Origin: Chamaecyparis obtusa | Lineage: Eukaryota > Streptophyta > Pinopsida > Cupressales > Cupressaceae | Length of the DNA stretch: 64,000 bases | Assembly: GCA_027943335.1 (NCBI GenBank) | Contig: BSBK01000524.1 | Coordinates: 1,072,001-1,136,000 of the forward strand | Direction: 5' to 3' | Shown: positions 46,900 through 58,070 of the stretch, in pieces | How the letters are laid out: each line of letters begins with the position of its first letter | Numbering within the stretch: the first letter of the stretch is position 1 | Made by a program: the position numbers and the translations under genes | The notes under the pieces: model-generated | What the model saw: only the letters and a program-made list of their open reading frames with translations | Database searches by the model: none | Told to the model about the DNA's origin: nothing

Positions 46900-49800
46900 T
46901 TCCTATATACATATTCTTCTTCTCTTTCTTCTCTTTTTTTTATTTACAATTTTCTTTTTCTCATTTTTATTTTCTCTTCTTCTCCCCCTTTGACATCAAT
47001 GGCAAAGGTATATACAAAAATGCAAAATTTCAAAAGTTTAGGATTTACTGCTTGCTCGCCAATTTTAGAATATCTTGGAAGGAATCTTACAAGGTCTTTA
47101 CTTCATCATTCCATGACTTAATCAGCAATTTACTAACATGGATCAGCCCATTCAATGCATAAGATGTAGTCTTTTTTGCCTTCAACTCAGTGGGTACAAA
47201 TTTCATTGACTCCTCAATCTTTTTCATCTTAGTGAGATGAGTTTCAAGAGTTGATAGCCTAGGAGTGATTAAACTATTTATCAAACCAAATCTTTCCACT
47301 ACTCTCCCTTTCTCTGTATCCAAAACATTTATCTTATCCAAAAATTTGGATGTCTACTTGTCCATTTCTGATATAGATTGTGAAGATGTCTCCCAACTAT
47401 CCATCATGTTCTCCAATGTAGCCCTATCCTTAGCTATAATGTCATCAATGTTCTTAATAAGTCTAATAGGAATGATGCAATAACTATATACCTTTCTTCC
47501 TTGTGCAACACAACTTTTGGCTTTGATAGTAGTTTCTTTCAAAATGCCCAAGTCCCATGAGATAGACTGGCAGACTTCCTTCAAATTCTTTTCAAGGTAT
47601 CTTTTCTCAGATTTATCCTCTGTGATCTTCAATGGTGACTCATAATGGTTGTCAAAGTTGTCTAGTTCCATGTTCAAGTTCTCATCATCATCCTTTCCTT
47701 GAAATGTAAGAGGTGTACGAAGTATTTTATTCACAGTCTCTACTATCCTAGAAATCACCTTTACCTTTGTATCCCCCTTTTGTTCTAACCTTTCCTTTGC
47801 CTTAGCAAATGCCATGAAGGATAATCTCATTAGCTCATCTTCATCCATGTTTTCCACATCAGTGCTCACTAGTTTGGCCATACTTTCCAACAATAGGCTG
47901 GAGGAGGTGTCAGGTTCTTGTTTAATCTCAACTCTTACCTCTTCTTCTTTTTTGGCTCCTATCTCTTCTATATGTTCTTCCTCTTGTTGTTTTTCCTTCT
48001 CTTGTTCTTTCTCTTCCTATCTTTCTTCTATTTGTTCTTCCTCTTTCTATCCTTCCTCTTCTACTGTCACCGCACTATCTAGATTTCCTTGAAAAGGATC
48101 ATTTACATCAAGTGAGGTGTCAAGTGATATAGGCACACCAGAAACAAAGAAGTTTGGTTTCTTGTCAACTTTTCTTTCTTTTGTATTATCCCCATCTATC
48201 TTAGAGATTTCTCCCATTCCTAAAGGTGTAGGCTTGGTAGCTTTGGGAGGTGAAGACTTCTTAGGCATGTCTCTCATAAGAATTTGATCCAATGCCTTCT
48301 ATGTGTCTTCAATTACCTCATCATATTTCCTTTCCATTATATTTACAAGTCTGGCCTTAGTTCTCAATAGAGGTTTTAGTTCTTTAATGATTATCTCCCT
48401 TTCATGTACAGACACTACAGGCAACATATCTTCAATGGCCTTATTTCTTATTATTTCATCTTCAGTATGAGCCAAATGTTTTTTAATTTATAACTTGTTA
48501 TACAAGTCTTTAGGAATACTTCCTTCAATCTCTAACAAATTCTTCTTGTAAGCTAACAAGTGCTCAATAACTATATCTTCAATCACTAATTGATTTTTAG
48601 AGTCATACCTCTCATGATACCTTTTTAGTGTCTTCAAATTTCCATCTTTTATTATTCTTTTCCCTGATATTTTGATATCCAGTTTCCATAGGTTTTCTGC
48701 TTTCTTCTGTTCTACTACTTCTTTCTTTTCTATCACCTTGTCCTCTTTTCTCTTATCTCTACCTCGGCCTTTTGTTTCTTAGGGATAATAGGACTATTTG
48801 ATCTTGTAGATATCCTAGGTGTGCTCATAGGTGCATCTTATTTTGCTAGCTTCTCAGGGATGATTTATAAATCTATTATATCAGAAGTTGTACTTACTAT
48901 CTTTTTTTCTTCAAAGGGAGGAGGTGCTTCAATTGCCATGCTGGAAGATCCTTCTGACATCTTAGTTCTTACTTCCTTCAATTGTTCCTTTATAATTCCT
49001 ACCTTCACTACTATTTCATCAACCATTTTCTCTATCTTCCTATTCCTTGTTCCTTTGTCTTTTTCTTCTCTAACCTTTGCATATTTTTCCAAGTAAGTTC
49101 CCTATCTTTCTTTAGAAGTATCTATCTCAGATGCTAGTACATGTTCAACTTGCATTGTAAGAACCTCAGAACTAACCTTATACCCCATAGGGTAACACCA
49201 TTTCTTCCTAGGATCAACTGCTTCAAGGCATACACAATCAGTTTCAACCATGAAATAGATTGTGTCTTTATATTTGTCAACTAACTCCTCAAGAATCTTG
49301 TATCTCTCCTTCACTTTCCTTTTAAGGATCTTAATCATTGCAAAAAATTCACCATCTACCAAGTTCTTGTTCTATCTCTGGAAGCTTTCTAATATTTATA
49401 TACCAATAGGTACACTATCCTTCGATGCTCTAGGGTGCATTCCAGGAAACCTGTGCTCAATGTAAATGTACATGTGAATCAGGAGTGAACCAAACCTGAA
49501 TGCTTTTGACTTTTCTTTCTTAATAATCCTCACATTCTCCAAGAATTTTTGTGCTAGGATCTTGCATAGGTTATACTTTGTGTGTTTCTTTACCATTCTG
49601 TAAGTCATCATGATTTCCCCTGCTGATACAAAATTAGGCCTGCTATGGTAGTATAACTTATATTCTAGTAGCATTGCTACCAATCTCACATATTGCTAAA
49701 ATATGTCATTCACAGTCATCACTCTCTTGTCCCATTTGGAATGAGTTAGGTTTTCTAATTATTTATTGATGCTCTTCCACTAGCAGGGCTCCAGTGTTGT

Positions 49801-50340
49801 CTAACCCAGTTATTTCATGAATCATCTGGCTACATATATTTACAAGCTTCTCTCCTATGCAGATGAAATGATCATGGATTTTTCTTAGTATGATCTTGAA
49901 CCATTCAGTCTCACAAAATTCATTTAGGAGGGTTAGCTTAATCATAGATTGGTCTTCCAAGTGTTTAAACTCTTCCTTCATTTTCTCATCAGACTCTATC
50001 ATTTCATCTATCTCCCTATAGATCTTTGCAACCCCTATGGTCTCATACTTATAATGAATGTAAGCCCTAATGTCTTCAATGTGTAACACATTGTATGGGG
50101 TTTGCAAAAATGCTCCTTTCAGATCATCCTCATAAGACTTAAAAGGGTTCCTTTTAAATGTGTACCTTGGTCTACCAATAATATCATATATGACAGGTGC
50201 ATCCATAGCTTCTGATAGAGTATATGATCTAAATACCTTGAATATACCAAATTCTGGAACTTCTTCAATCGATCATGCAATGTAGTTACTAGGTGGCTGA
50301 TGTGCTTCTTAACTCTACTCTCCTTGGTTGTTTCTTATCA
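46900..50340 (-). pseudogene. Element B ORF2: long protein of unknown function
   Basis: In transcript order: 50206-49763 (YTFKRNPFKSYEDDLKGAF, CSQMIHEITGLDNTGALL), 49689-49396 (KHTKYNLCKILAQKFLE, FRFGSLLIHMYIYIEHRFPG), 49362-49102 (ILEELVDKYKDTIYFMVET, CYPMGYKVSSEV), 49092-48865 and 48736-48488 (Lys/Glu-rich), 48292-48047, then 47893-47354 (MDEDELMRLSFMAFAKAKER, LGILKETTIKAKSCVAQGRK) and 47341-47087 (LINSLITPRLSTLETHLTKM, AKKTTSYALNGLIHVSK). Stops separate the pieces. The motifs MIHEITG and LVDKYKDTIYFMVET correspond, in the same order, to MIHQVTG and LVEKYDHDICFLVDT in element A ORF2. Function unknown. Confidence 0.6.
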
Positions 50341-50859
50341 AATGGTGAAGAAATGGTGTGCTTCAAGGTCTTTTATCCATCGCAAGGTGAGTAAATGCAT
50401 TTATCACAGTTAGCTCAACTTTGCACACTATCTAGTCAAACATAAATCTTGCGCCATAGGATATGAATCTCCAAGTGTTGCAATCACATATATAGACTCC
50501 TTAATGTCTATATACACCATATCTAAGCTCATATGATCTTATTCCACATAATCAAGGGATGGATATAGTCGGTTATCTACATCCAATGCTCCCCCTAAGG
50601 CCATGCTCGGCCTTTTAGGTTGATGTAGCATTGTTAACATCTTGCAAAGACATAGTAGCATCTACTATTTCTCCTTGAACCAATGCCTTATTGAAATGTT
50701 TTACCTTCCATATCTTCCCATCTTCTTCATCTACTAGTTTCTTGAAATGATTCTTGAACTCATCTATCTACTCATTAAGACTTTTACCACTGTCACCAAT
50801 ATTCTTGTTTATAACCATAGGTGGTGGTCCTCTTCTATTGTCCATTCCATTATACTTAA

Positions 50860-51800
50860 AAAACTTTTCTATGTGTCCTAAGTTGTTTCATTTGAAACAT
50901 GTAGGTGGTCTTTTGTCTTGATTAACCTCCAGCTTACAATACCTTGCAGTATTCCCAAGGTTATTACATTTGTAGCATGTGATCTTCGCTATTGATTCTT
51001 CTCTGATGTAATCTTTTTTATTCTTGACTGATAAGTTTTTCTACATTCTTCTTTCTTGTGTCCATATGCATAATAGTTATAACAATAACCAGTAAAGGGT
51101 TTGAAAGGACCTTTACCTCTATAATCTATTTTCATGTGTCCAAGTTTGATGCATCTAAAGCATCTACCTCTGAAAGGTCTAATCTAATTTTTAGGTTCTT
51201 CAAAAGTGGATCTATCTTCATTCTTCACTTCATGTGATTATTCATGAGTTTTAGAACATTCTCCTTCATTGTATCCAATTCCATTCATGTCTCCTTTAGG
51301 TTTCCATCTCTCTCTTTGTTCATCAATTTTATCACTGCTCATATGTAACTTCTCAATGTGTAACTTGGATTTAGTGAGTTCACCTTTAATGATCTAATTG
51401 TACTTCTCCAATTCTAGGCATTTTTCCTTGTAGTGATCAAGCTCTATCTGCATTTCTCCTATTTGCATGTTCACTTCTTTTAGAGTCTCTTCAACTTTGT
51501 ATCTTGCATCCGTTTCATGTTGAATCTCTTTAATCATTAGAAGATTAATTTGTTTTTTTCTTTCTCCAGCTTATTTACTTGGTCTGATGTATCATTGTCT
51601 GAATCCTCCTTGATCTTTTCCATAAGGTCTTGTCTCTGACTTCTTGAAAGTTCAAGTCATTCCTTTAGTTTCTTGATAATTTTTCTGCTCTTCTTAATTT
51701 GAATCTCAAATCACCATTCTCAACTTTTTCTTTGTCCAGATCATCAAGTGTTGCTTCAAAGTTCTCTTGCAAACTTTCTAAATCCATTATAATCTCCCTT
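50860..51800 (-). pseudogene. gag: Element B ORF1: gag-like protein with CCHC knuckle remnants
   Basis: Minus-strand translation of 51800-51300 is charged and probably coiled coil. The 51190-50860 part has four knuckle remnants: GRCFRCIKLGHMKIDY, GYCYNYYAYGHKKEEC, TCYKCNNLGNTARYC, and TCFK-NNLGHI with a stop inside. Each has lost at least one ligand. Architecture and position match ORF1 of element A. Confidence 0.65.
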
Positions 51801-51832
51801 AAGCTGTTAGGCTTTCTCTCCAAGGGCCAATA

Positions 51833-51844
51833 GCTATGATATCA
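51833..51844 (-). other. Element B primer binding site, decayed tRNA-Met
   Basis: Minus strand TGATATCATAGC against the standard TGGTATCAGAGC, two changes, two bases from the LTR at 51847. Confidence 0.75.
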
Positions 51845-51846
51845 AT

Positions 51847-52907
51847 TGTTAGGATTAAGTAATACTGAGAGGGGGGGTAAATCAGTATTAAAGCACTTTA
51901 AATCAAACTTAAACCAATTGCAAATAAACCATATCAATGCAGAAATGAAGAGAACATAAATACATAACACATAACTCATAACACCATTATTATTTTTCAA
52001 GGAAACCCTGGCCAAGGGAAAACCCCGATGGGGATGGTACCCACAACTATGCACTAAAATATAGAATCCATGTTAGGATATCTAGCCCTATTAGGAGCTG
52101 AATATAACATAGTACATTTCCTTATTAGAGGAATAGAAACCCTATTAGGGGTATACAAAAACCCTATTAAAGGTATATTGAGCTTACAACTTGTACAATC
52201 AATAATTCAGTAACAAAAGTGTTCTTCAAGACTGAACAATACAAGAATCTTCTATGCTTTGATAGTTCTAATTATAGCTCTTTCAATCTTTGATCTCACA
52301 TTTGCTATCAACCATTACTGATATCCCAAATTTTCATTCATATCTCATACATATCTTTTTTGCTTATTGCTTACATAAAACATTCTTCACTTATATCTAT
52401 TCTGTCGTCCATTTAGCTCTCAAATACAACACAAAACATAATAATTATTTATACAAATGATAAATACTAATTTAGTGATCTTATATTACCAAAGTGTCAG
52501 AAATATGTAATCTTCATCTGACTTAGCATGTCTCCATTCCATCTATCATTCCCTTAATCATTGCGACTGTTCATATGACATGTTTCCACTGTTCCTTTAT
52601 CTTTGTATGTCTTCATATTACTATAACTTACTGATATCAATACCAAAACATGTGTGACCTTAACTAAAGGTCATACATATCCCAAAATGTCTTAATCTAA
52701 GTTTGCAAGCCATAATATATCATATATCATCTTCGCTGACCAAAATAATATTGTAGTATACTATAAATCTGATTTTGTACTTAGTCATTTTCATGACTGT
52801 GTCTCCAACACTTATCCTCACTTCATGAAATCACTATAACATAAGTGTTTCTATAAATGACAACCCTCAAGTGATCCATAGTGCTCTCAAAACATCACTT
52901 TCCAACA
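51847..52907 (-). repeat. Element B 5' LTR
   Basis: 1061 bp, plus-strand ends TGTTAGG and TCCAACA. The stem TAATACTGA (51860-51868) / TCAGTATTA (51882-51890) around the G run is kept perfectly, as in the other copy. Confidence 0.9.
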
Positions 52908-53583
52908 CAAGCATAAGTTGTGGAATAAAACCAAATATGTTGTCAATGACATAATCATAGGTATGACCTCTATGTCTACCACTACCAAGCCCAAGGAGCT
53001 AGCTTTCAACTTATCCACTGGCATCCAAGATTTAAAAGATAATAAGAGAAACCAAATAGGCTCTAAAACTGAGGCTAATAGAGATAGGTCATGGATCCCT
53101 AGGCCTAAGAGATACTTCACTCCTCTTGGAGAATCCCTTGAGAATGCCTTGAAGATTCTTTTGACCAACAAGATCATCACTTTTCTTGACTACTCTAAAG
53201 CATATGATCCTGAGATAAATCCTAAGTGGTGGAATGACAACCACTATTTTGATTACCATCATAATAAAGGCCCTAATACTAATGATTGCATGAACCTTAA
53301 ACATCTCATCCAAGATTTAATCTATAATGAGACAATTGTGATTGATCCCCCTCGAATGAATATTGATAATAAGGCTTTGAAGGAGGATTTTCCTATATAT
53401 GGGAAAGGGGAGTCACCTAAGGTAAAGGAAAAAAACTTTGGGTACACATACCCTGATACTAACTTTGTGATCCACATTCTCAAGTCCTCAAACCATACTG
53501 TCAATGTTATCAAGATCAAAGGCAAGGCTAAGGCTAAATCATCCAACGCGGTAACCTATTCTCAAGGTAAAATCACTCTATGA
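52908..53583 (+). pseudogene. gag: Element C gag, 3' part
   Basis: The open frame 52918-53583 continues the gag interrupted by element B: HKLWNKTKYVVNDIIIGMTS, RDRSWIPRPKRYFTPLGESL, then the knuckle-like block NDNHYFDYHHNKGPNTNDCM and LKHLIQDLIYNETIVIDPPR. As in E2, a Phe stands where the first knuckle Cys would be. It is unusually well preserved for this element. Confidence 0.85.
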
Positions 53584-54200
53584 GGGGTTGGTCATTCTTC
53601 CTTCTCATATTCCAAACAAACAAAAACCTAAGCATAAAAACCAACTACCTCATATACAACACGTGATTAAAATCTGGTTGATTAACTCTAATGCACGTCA
53701 GCTCAAATTTCAATCCTTAAACTATTTAAAATCTCTCATACCCATAGAGAGATTCTAGATCAAGCCTTCCTCATGGATAATGTTCACAAGGACCTAGACA
53801 TCGATAAGTTCCATTCCATTGTCATTCATCTCACTTCTCCTCATTACCTAACTTTTTTAAAAGAAGATGCCCAATTTGTCTGCCATCCACATAACCAGCC
53901 CCTCCATATTGAAGTTCTCATTCACAAGCATAGGGTAAAGCGTATTTTGATAAATGGAGGCACAAGTTTAAATATATGCATTTTGAAATTAGTTAAGGCT
54001 CTTGGTTTCTCAAAACATGTTATTGATCCTCAATGAAATAATAATAATCAAAGCATATGATGAAGAGGAATGTTATTCAAAAGTCATGGTGGTCTTTCCC
54101 ATCTAGGTAGGTCATGTACAAAGGGATGTTATTTTTTAGGTCTTATACCTTCCCCTAGGATAAAAAATACTTCAAGGTCACCCATGGATCCATGAAATAT
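53584..54200 (+). pseudogene. pol: Element C aspartic protease domain
   Basis: 53773-54036 encodes NQPLHIEVLIHKHRVKRILI, then INGGTSLNICILKLVKALGF, followed in another frame by remnants of the KAYDEEER / RVGHV strand region. The active-site Asp of the usual IDGG loop is Asn here (INGG), which would inactivate the enzyme even without the frameshifts. Confidence 0.85.
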
Positions 54201-56300
54201 AGGTAGTACCTTCAACATATCACCAATGCATTAAATTCCCTCATAATTTAATTAAGGTTACAATTCCTACAGACTCAACATACACTTGTAACAACCTTAA
54301 ATAGGCTGAAAGCATGGTTCCCCACAACAAGGAATCCCTATAGAACCAAGAAACTGAGAATTATAGATAAGCGACGTTGAATACCTTTCAAAAGAAGTTT
54401 AGTATAAAAGAGAGTGGAATGGGAGACTATCGAATGGATGCCTCATGCTCAATGGTCAACTTGCCCATATCACCTAGATCCTATGGAAATAAATCTTCAA
54501 CTTTTTGACCTACTAACACTTGTATCATGATAATTAATGAAGATACTAGCATGGTTAAATAAAAATTCCCTCTCGAACAAGAGAATGAGAAGAATTTTTT
54601 TTTACAATGGCTATACAAAGGTGAAGAAGATCAACAAGAGGTAAAATATGCTGAGATTTCTCTCAAGAAATATGGTGTAGGCTATTAGCTCATGGAAAAA
54701 ATGGATATGATGAGAAAAGTCCTCTTGGAAAAGGTAAAGGCCTCCTCGAACCCATACACACTAAATTCCACAATCCTAGAGACAAAACTGGAGTGGGATA
54801 TTATGAATAAAAGTTCACACCATCATCTACAAATTGTCCTGTGTTTGATAGATTTGGATATTTTGATGATGAGGATGAAGATGTTCTTCCTATAACTTAT
54901 GAAAGGTTGTTACACATACCTACAGATCAACCTACTGAAGAAAATAGGGAACTACTCAGTGAATGTGAGCTGGTCACATCACCAGTAACTAGACAAAACC
55001 ATGAACACCCTATTGAGGAATGACATCCTAACTAGGGGCAGCTTGTCAACATTGCACATATCCTTGATTTACCTAGATTCATTGACTCATCCAAGGAGAC
55101 TAGAGAGCCCAGACTGCCTTGCTTACCTTTGTTAGATTATGGAGACTGCTCTCAAGCTACAGATACCCAAGAACCCATTCAAGCGGTGGACATTAAAGAC
55201 AGCCAATATGACACAATTAACCTCAATCTAGATGAGATTGAAGAATGGGCTATTAATCCAGAGTGTCATGTTGAAGAGGCTCCCATGACCATAGCTCAGT
55301 ACTTGGGGCAATCCGCTAGTAGTAGAACTAACTCACATGAATATGAATGGGATCATTTTCCTGATGCTACGACTGACATAGAGGTTGATGTGATCCATAA
55401 GTATGATCCTATTTCCAATTTTTAGGTGGGTGTAAGTTGTAACATGCAACATGATTCAGAGACTGATCTAGAACATCCAGCTATTGAACTTGTTGTGGTT
55501 CATCCTGCTCAAGCTATCTCTAAAGAAGAGGATTATCCTCCTAGAATTCCTCCTATAGTTCTTCCTCCTCAAAATCCCAATTGGAACTTTGGTTCACACT
55601 CCTAAATCATAATGGTTCCTTCACAAAGATTCTTGATCCAAAGAGAAGAAGTAGAATGGGATCTTGATCATCATTTTGAACCACGGTGGGTAAATTCACA
55701 TAATACCTCTCATAACTCCTCTAGAAATCCTTCAACAAGTCATGCTCAAGACAATTCTAGGGAAGATAACTTTCTTGATTTATCCTTAGTAGCTATGAAC
55801 AATGAAGATGATACAAGAGTCTTTTCTATTGAGTCCATTAGTTCCCTACCCCTCATTTACCCTGAGCTAATTGATTGGAATACTTCTAAGCCAGTAAACC
55901 TAATGTCATTTTCCAATAACCATACCTTTTCCTATTACCTTAATATTGTCAAACCTTTCCACCCATCCACCAATGCAATGAGTGACACAATGTCAGTGGA
56001 AGATATCAAGTATCTTAGTCACATAAATAAAAAAAAGAACAAGCGGTTTGATGGTGAAAACCACTCTGTGGTAGTATCAGACCCTAAAATAGTAAAAGTA
56101 CATGTATCCAATGGTGAAAACCTCTTTGAGGTGCCTATAGATGAGATACTTGATATCCTCCCTAAGAATTTTCAAGAATGATCATCAGTTCTTATAGAGC
56201 CTACATAATGCAAGTAAATTTGGGCACAATAGAAAATCCCCAAATCATACATCTAGCGCAATCTTTGTTTGAATAGGAGAAGCAGTAATTTATCTAATTC
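54201..56300 (+). pseudogene. Element C protease-RT linker
   Basis: Open pieces lie at 54692-54895, 54841-55023, 55129-55425 (NLNLDEIEEWAINPECH, APMTIAQYLGQSASS) and 55612-56181 (NGENLFEVPIDEILDILPKN). The composition is acidic and Ser/Asn-rich with no enzyme domain; this is the variable linker typical of Tat pol or gag-pol polyproteins. It joins RT near 56310. Confidence 0.6.
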
Positions 56301-57240
56301 TTTACAGAAATGAAGATAAATTTTTCATGGTCCTATTCTGATATGCTTGGCTTGGATACAAACCTTATCATGCATCATTTATCTATTGCTCCAAGCATTA
56401 AACCAGTTAAACAATATTTGATAAAAATGCATCCTCATATCGCGTTACTAGTTAAGGAAGAGCTTGAAAAGTTACTCAAAGCTACATTTATTTCAGCCAT
56501 AGATTATGCTGACTAGATATCCAACATTGTGCATGTCTCAAAAGTTGACAAGTCAATACGCATATGCATAGACTTCAAGGATCTGAATAAGGCTTTCACT
56601 AAGGATGATTTTTTATTGTCCAACATTGACATGATTGTGGATCTCACTTCTGGTTACCAAATGTATTCCTTAATGGATGGATTCTTGGGATACAATCAAA
56701 ATCTCATTGTACCTTAAGATCAGGAAAAGATAGCATTTACTTGTGCATGGGGAACTTTCTGATGGAATGTCATGCCCTTAGGTCTAAAAAATATTAGTGC
56801 AACATACCAACGCACAGTGACAACCATATTTTATGATATGATTCATAAAAACATGGAAGAATATGTGGATGAGACACTAGCTAAATGTGCTACTAGAGAT
56901 ATGCACCTTACTGATTTGGAAAGGATCTTCACCAGAATGGAACAATTCAAGTTAAGGCTCAATCCAAAGAAGTGCACTTTTGGGGTCACTTCTGACAAAC
57001 TTCTTGGCTACATGGTCTCATCACGGGGAATAGAAGTAGATCTAGCTAAGGTCAAAGAAATAATGGAGATACAACCACTATGAAATATCAGTCAAATGTG
57101 GACATTGTGAGGAAAGCTACAATCCATCTAGACATTTATCTCACAACTAGCTAACAAGGCACAACCCTTCACTAAGACCTTACACAAAAGAGTCACATTC
57201 AAGAGGAATGAGGATTTTGAAAGGCATTTTCAATAGATTA
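56301..57240 (+). pseudogene. pol: Element C reverse transcriptase
   Basis: 56310-56516 begins FSWSYSDMLGLDTNLIMHHL, then VKEELEKLLKATFISAIDYA. Next: SKVDKSIRICIDFKDLNKAF, SLMDGFLGYNQ (first catalytic Asp), MPLGLKNISATYQRTVTTIF, and the catalytic box YVDE at about 56860, where YVDD is expected. Thumb: LRLNPKKCTFGVTSDKLLGY, SSRGIEVDLAKVKEIME. Stops occur after the IDYAD and LIVP segments. Confidence 0.92.
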
Positions 57241-57690
57241 AAGAGTACCTATCTAATCCTCTAGTGTTAATGGATCCTACTCTTGGTAAACCCTTATTGC
57301 TCTACATATCAGTTATTGCTTCTTCTTTAGGATCATTGCTCACACAACATGATGATCAAGGATGTGAGAGAGCTATCTATTACATCAATAGAACACTAGT
57401 CTCTTCTGATATCAACTATACAGTGATTGAAAAAGCTTACTTGGTAGTATTATTTTCTTCCCAGAAGTTTAGACACTATATGTTAGCTTACTCTACACAA
57501 TTGATAGCTAAAATTGATCCTCTCAAGTACTTACTGAGAAAGACGATGCTAATAAGATGATTGGCTAAATGGGTCATGAGCCTCGGTGAATTTGATATCA
57601 CATATGTTGACCGAAAGGAAATCAAAGGGAAGGTATTAGTTGATCAACTAGTAGGCACACCATTAAAAAATATGCAACCTATTATGGTGG
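57241..57690 (+). pseudogene. pol: Element C RNase H (RT-linked)
   Basis: LMDPTLGKPLLLYISVIASS, CERAIYYINRTLVSSDINYT, KFRHYMLAYSTQLIAKIDPL (57264-57560), then a TGA and the continuation AKWVMSLGEFDITYVDRKEI. It matches the RT-linked RNase H of gypsy elements and the E2 domain. Confidence 0.88.
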
Positions 57691-58070
57691 ACTTTCTTGA
57701 TGAATTCATCATGTATTTAATGCAACATCCTTGGAAAATGTACTTTGATGGCTCATTTACACAACAAGGCATAGGTGTTGGAGTTTTTTTCATCTCTCCA
57801 TAAGGTAACAAAATTCCTAAGGCTTACAAAATGATCTTCCCATCCACTAACAATGTGGTAGAATATGAAGGATTAACTAATGAACTCAAACTGGCCATCG
57901 AGTGGAAGATCGAAGAACTTCATGTTTATGGTGAATCTCAGCTGGTGATCAACCAAGTCATTGATGAATATAAAACTCAAGATGAAAATATCTTTCCATA
58001 CAAATGCCTGGTTGATGATTTGAAGAAATACTTTGTGTTCATTACCTTCCAATAGTTACCATGTACAGAG
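57691..58070 (+). pseudogene. pol: Element C second RNase H (Tat-specific)
   Basis: WKMYFDGSFTQQGIGVGVFF, a stop, then FPSTNNVVEYEGLTNELKLA and LHVYGESQLVINQVIDEY. This is the extra RNase H of Tat elements. The third acidic residue is Glu in GESQL where GDSQL is usual. Confidence 0.85.

Larger units (their letters stand above)
45768..52907 (-). mobile_element. Element B: copia-like LTR element without pol
   Basis: LTRs of about 1.05 kb, a decayed tRNA-Met primer site, a polypurine tract, and a 5-bp target duplication (CAAGT/CAAGC). On the minus strand: ORF1 (coiled coil, CCHC remnants), then a long ORF2 of unknown function. No integrase, RT, RNase H or protease motif was found. Same architecture as element A but a distinct family: the LTR sequences share only the ends and the G-run hairpin. 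It is inserted in the gag of element C. Confidence 0.87.

Noticed and set aside
46858..47162. Two overlapping Phe/Ser-rich plus-strand ORFs suggesting membrane proteins
   Set aside because: Pyrimidine-rich sequence next to the polypurine tract of element B; no conserved motif.
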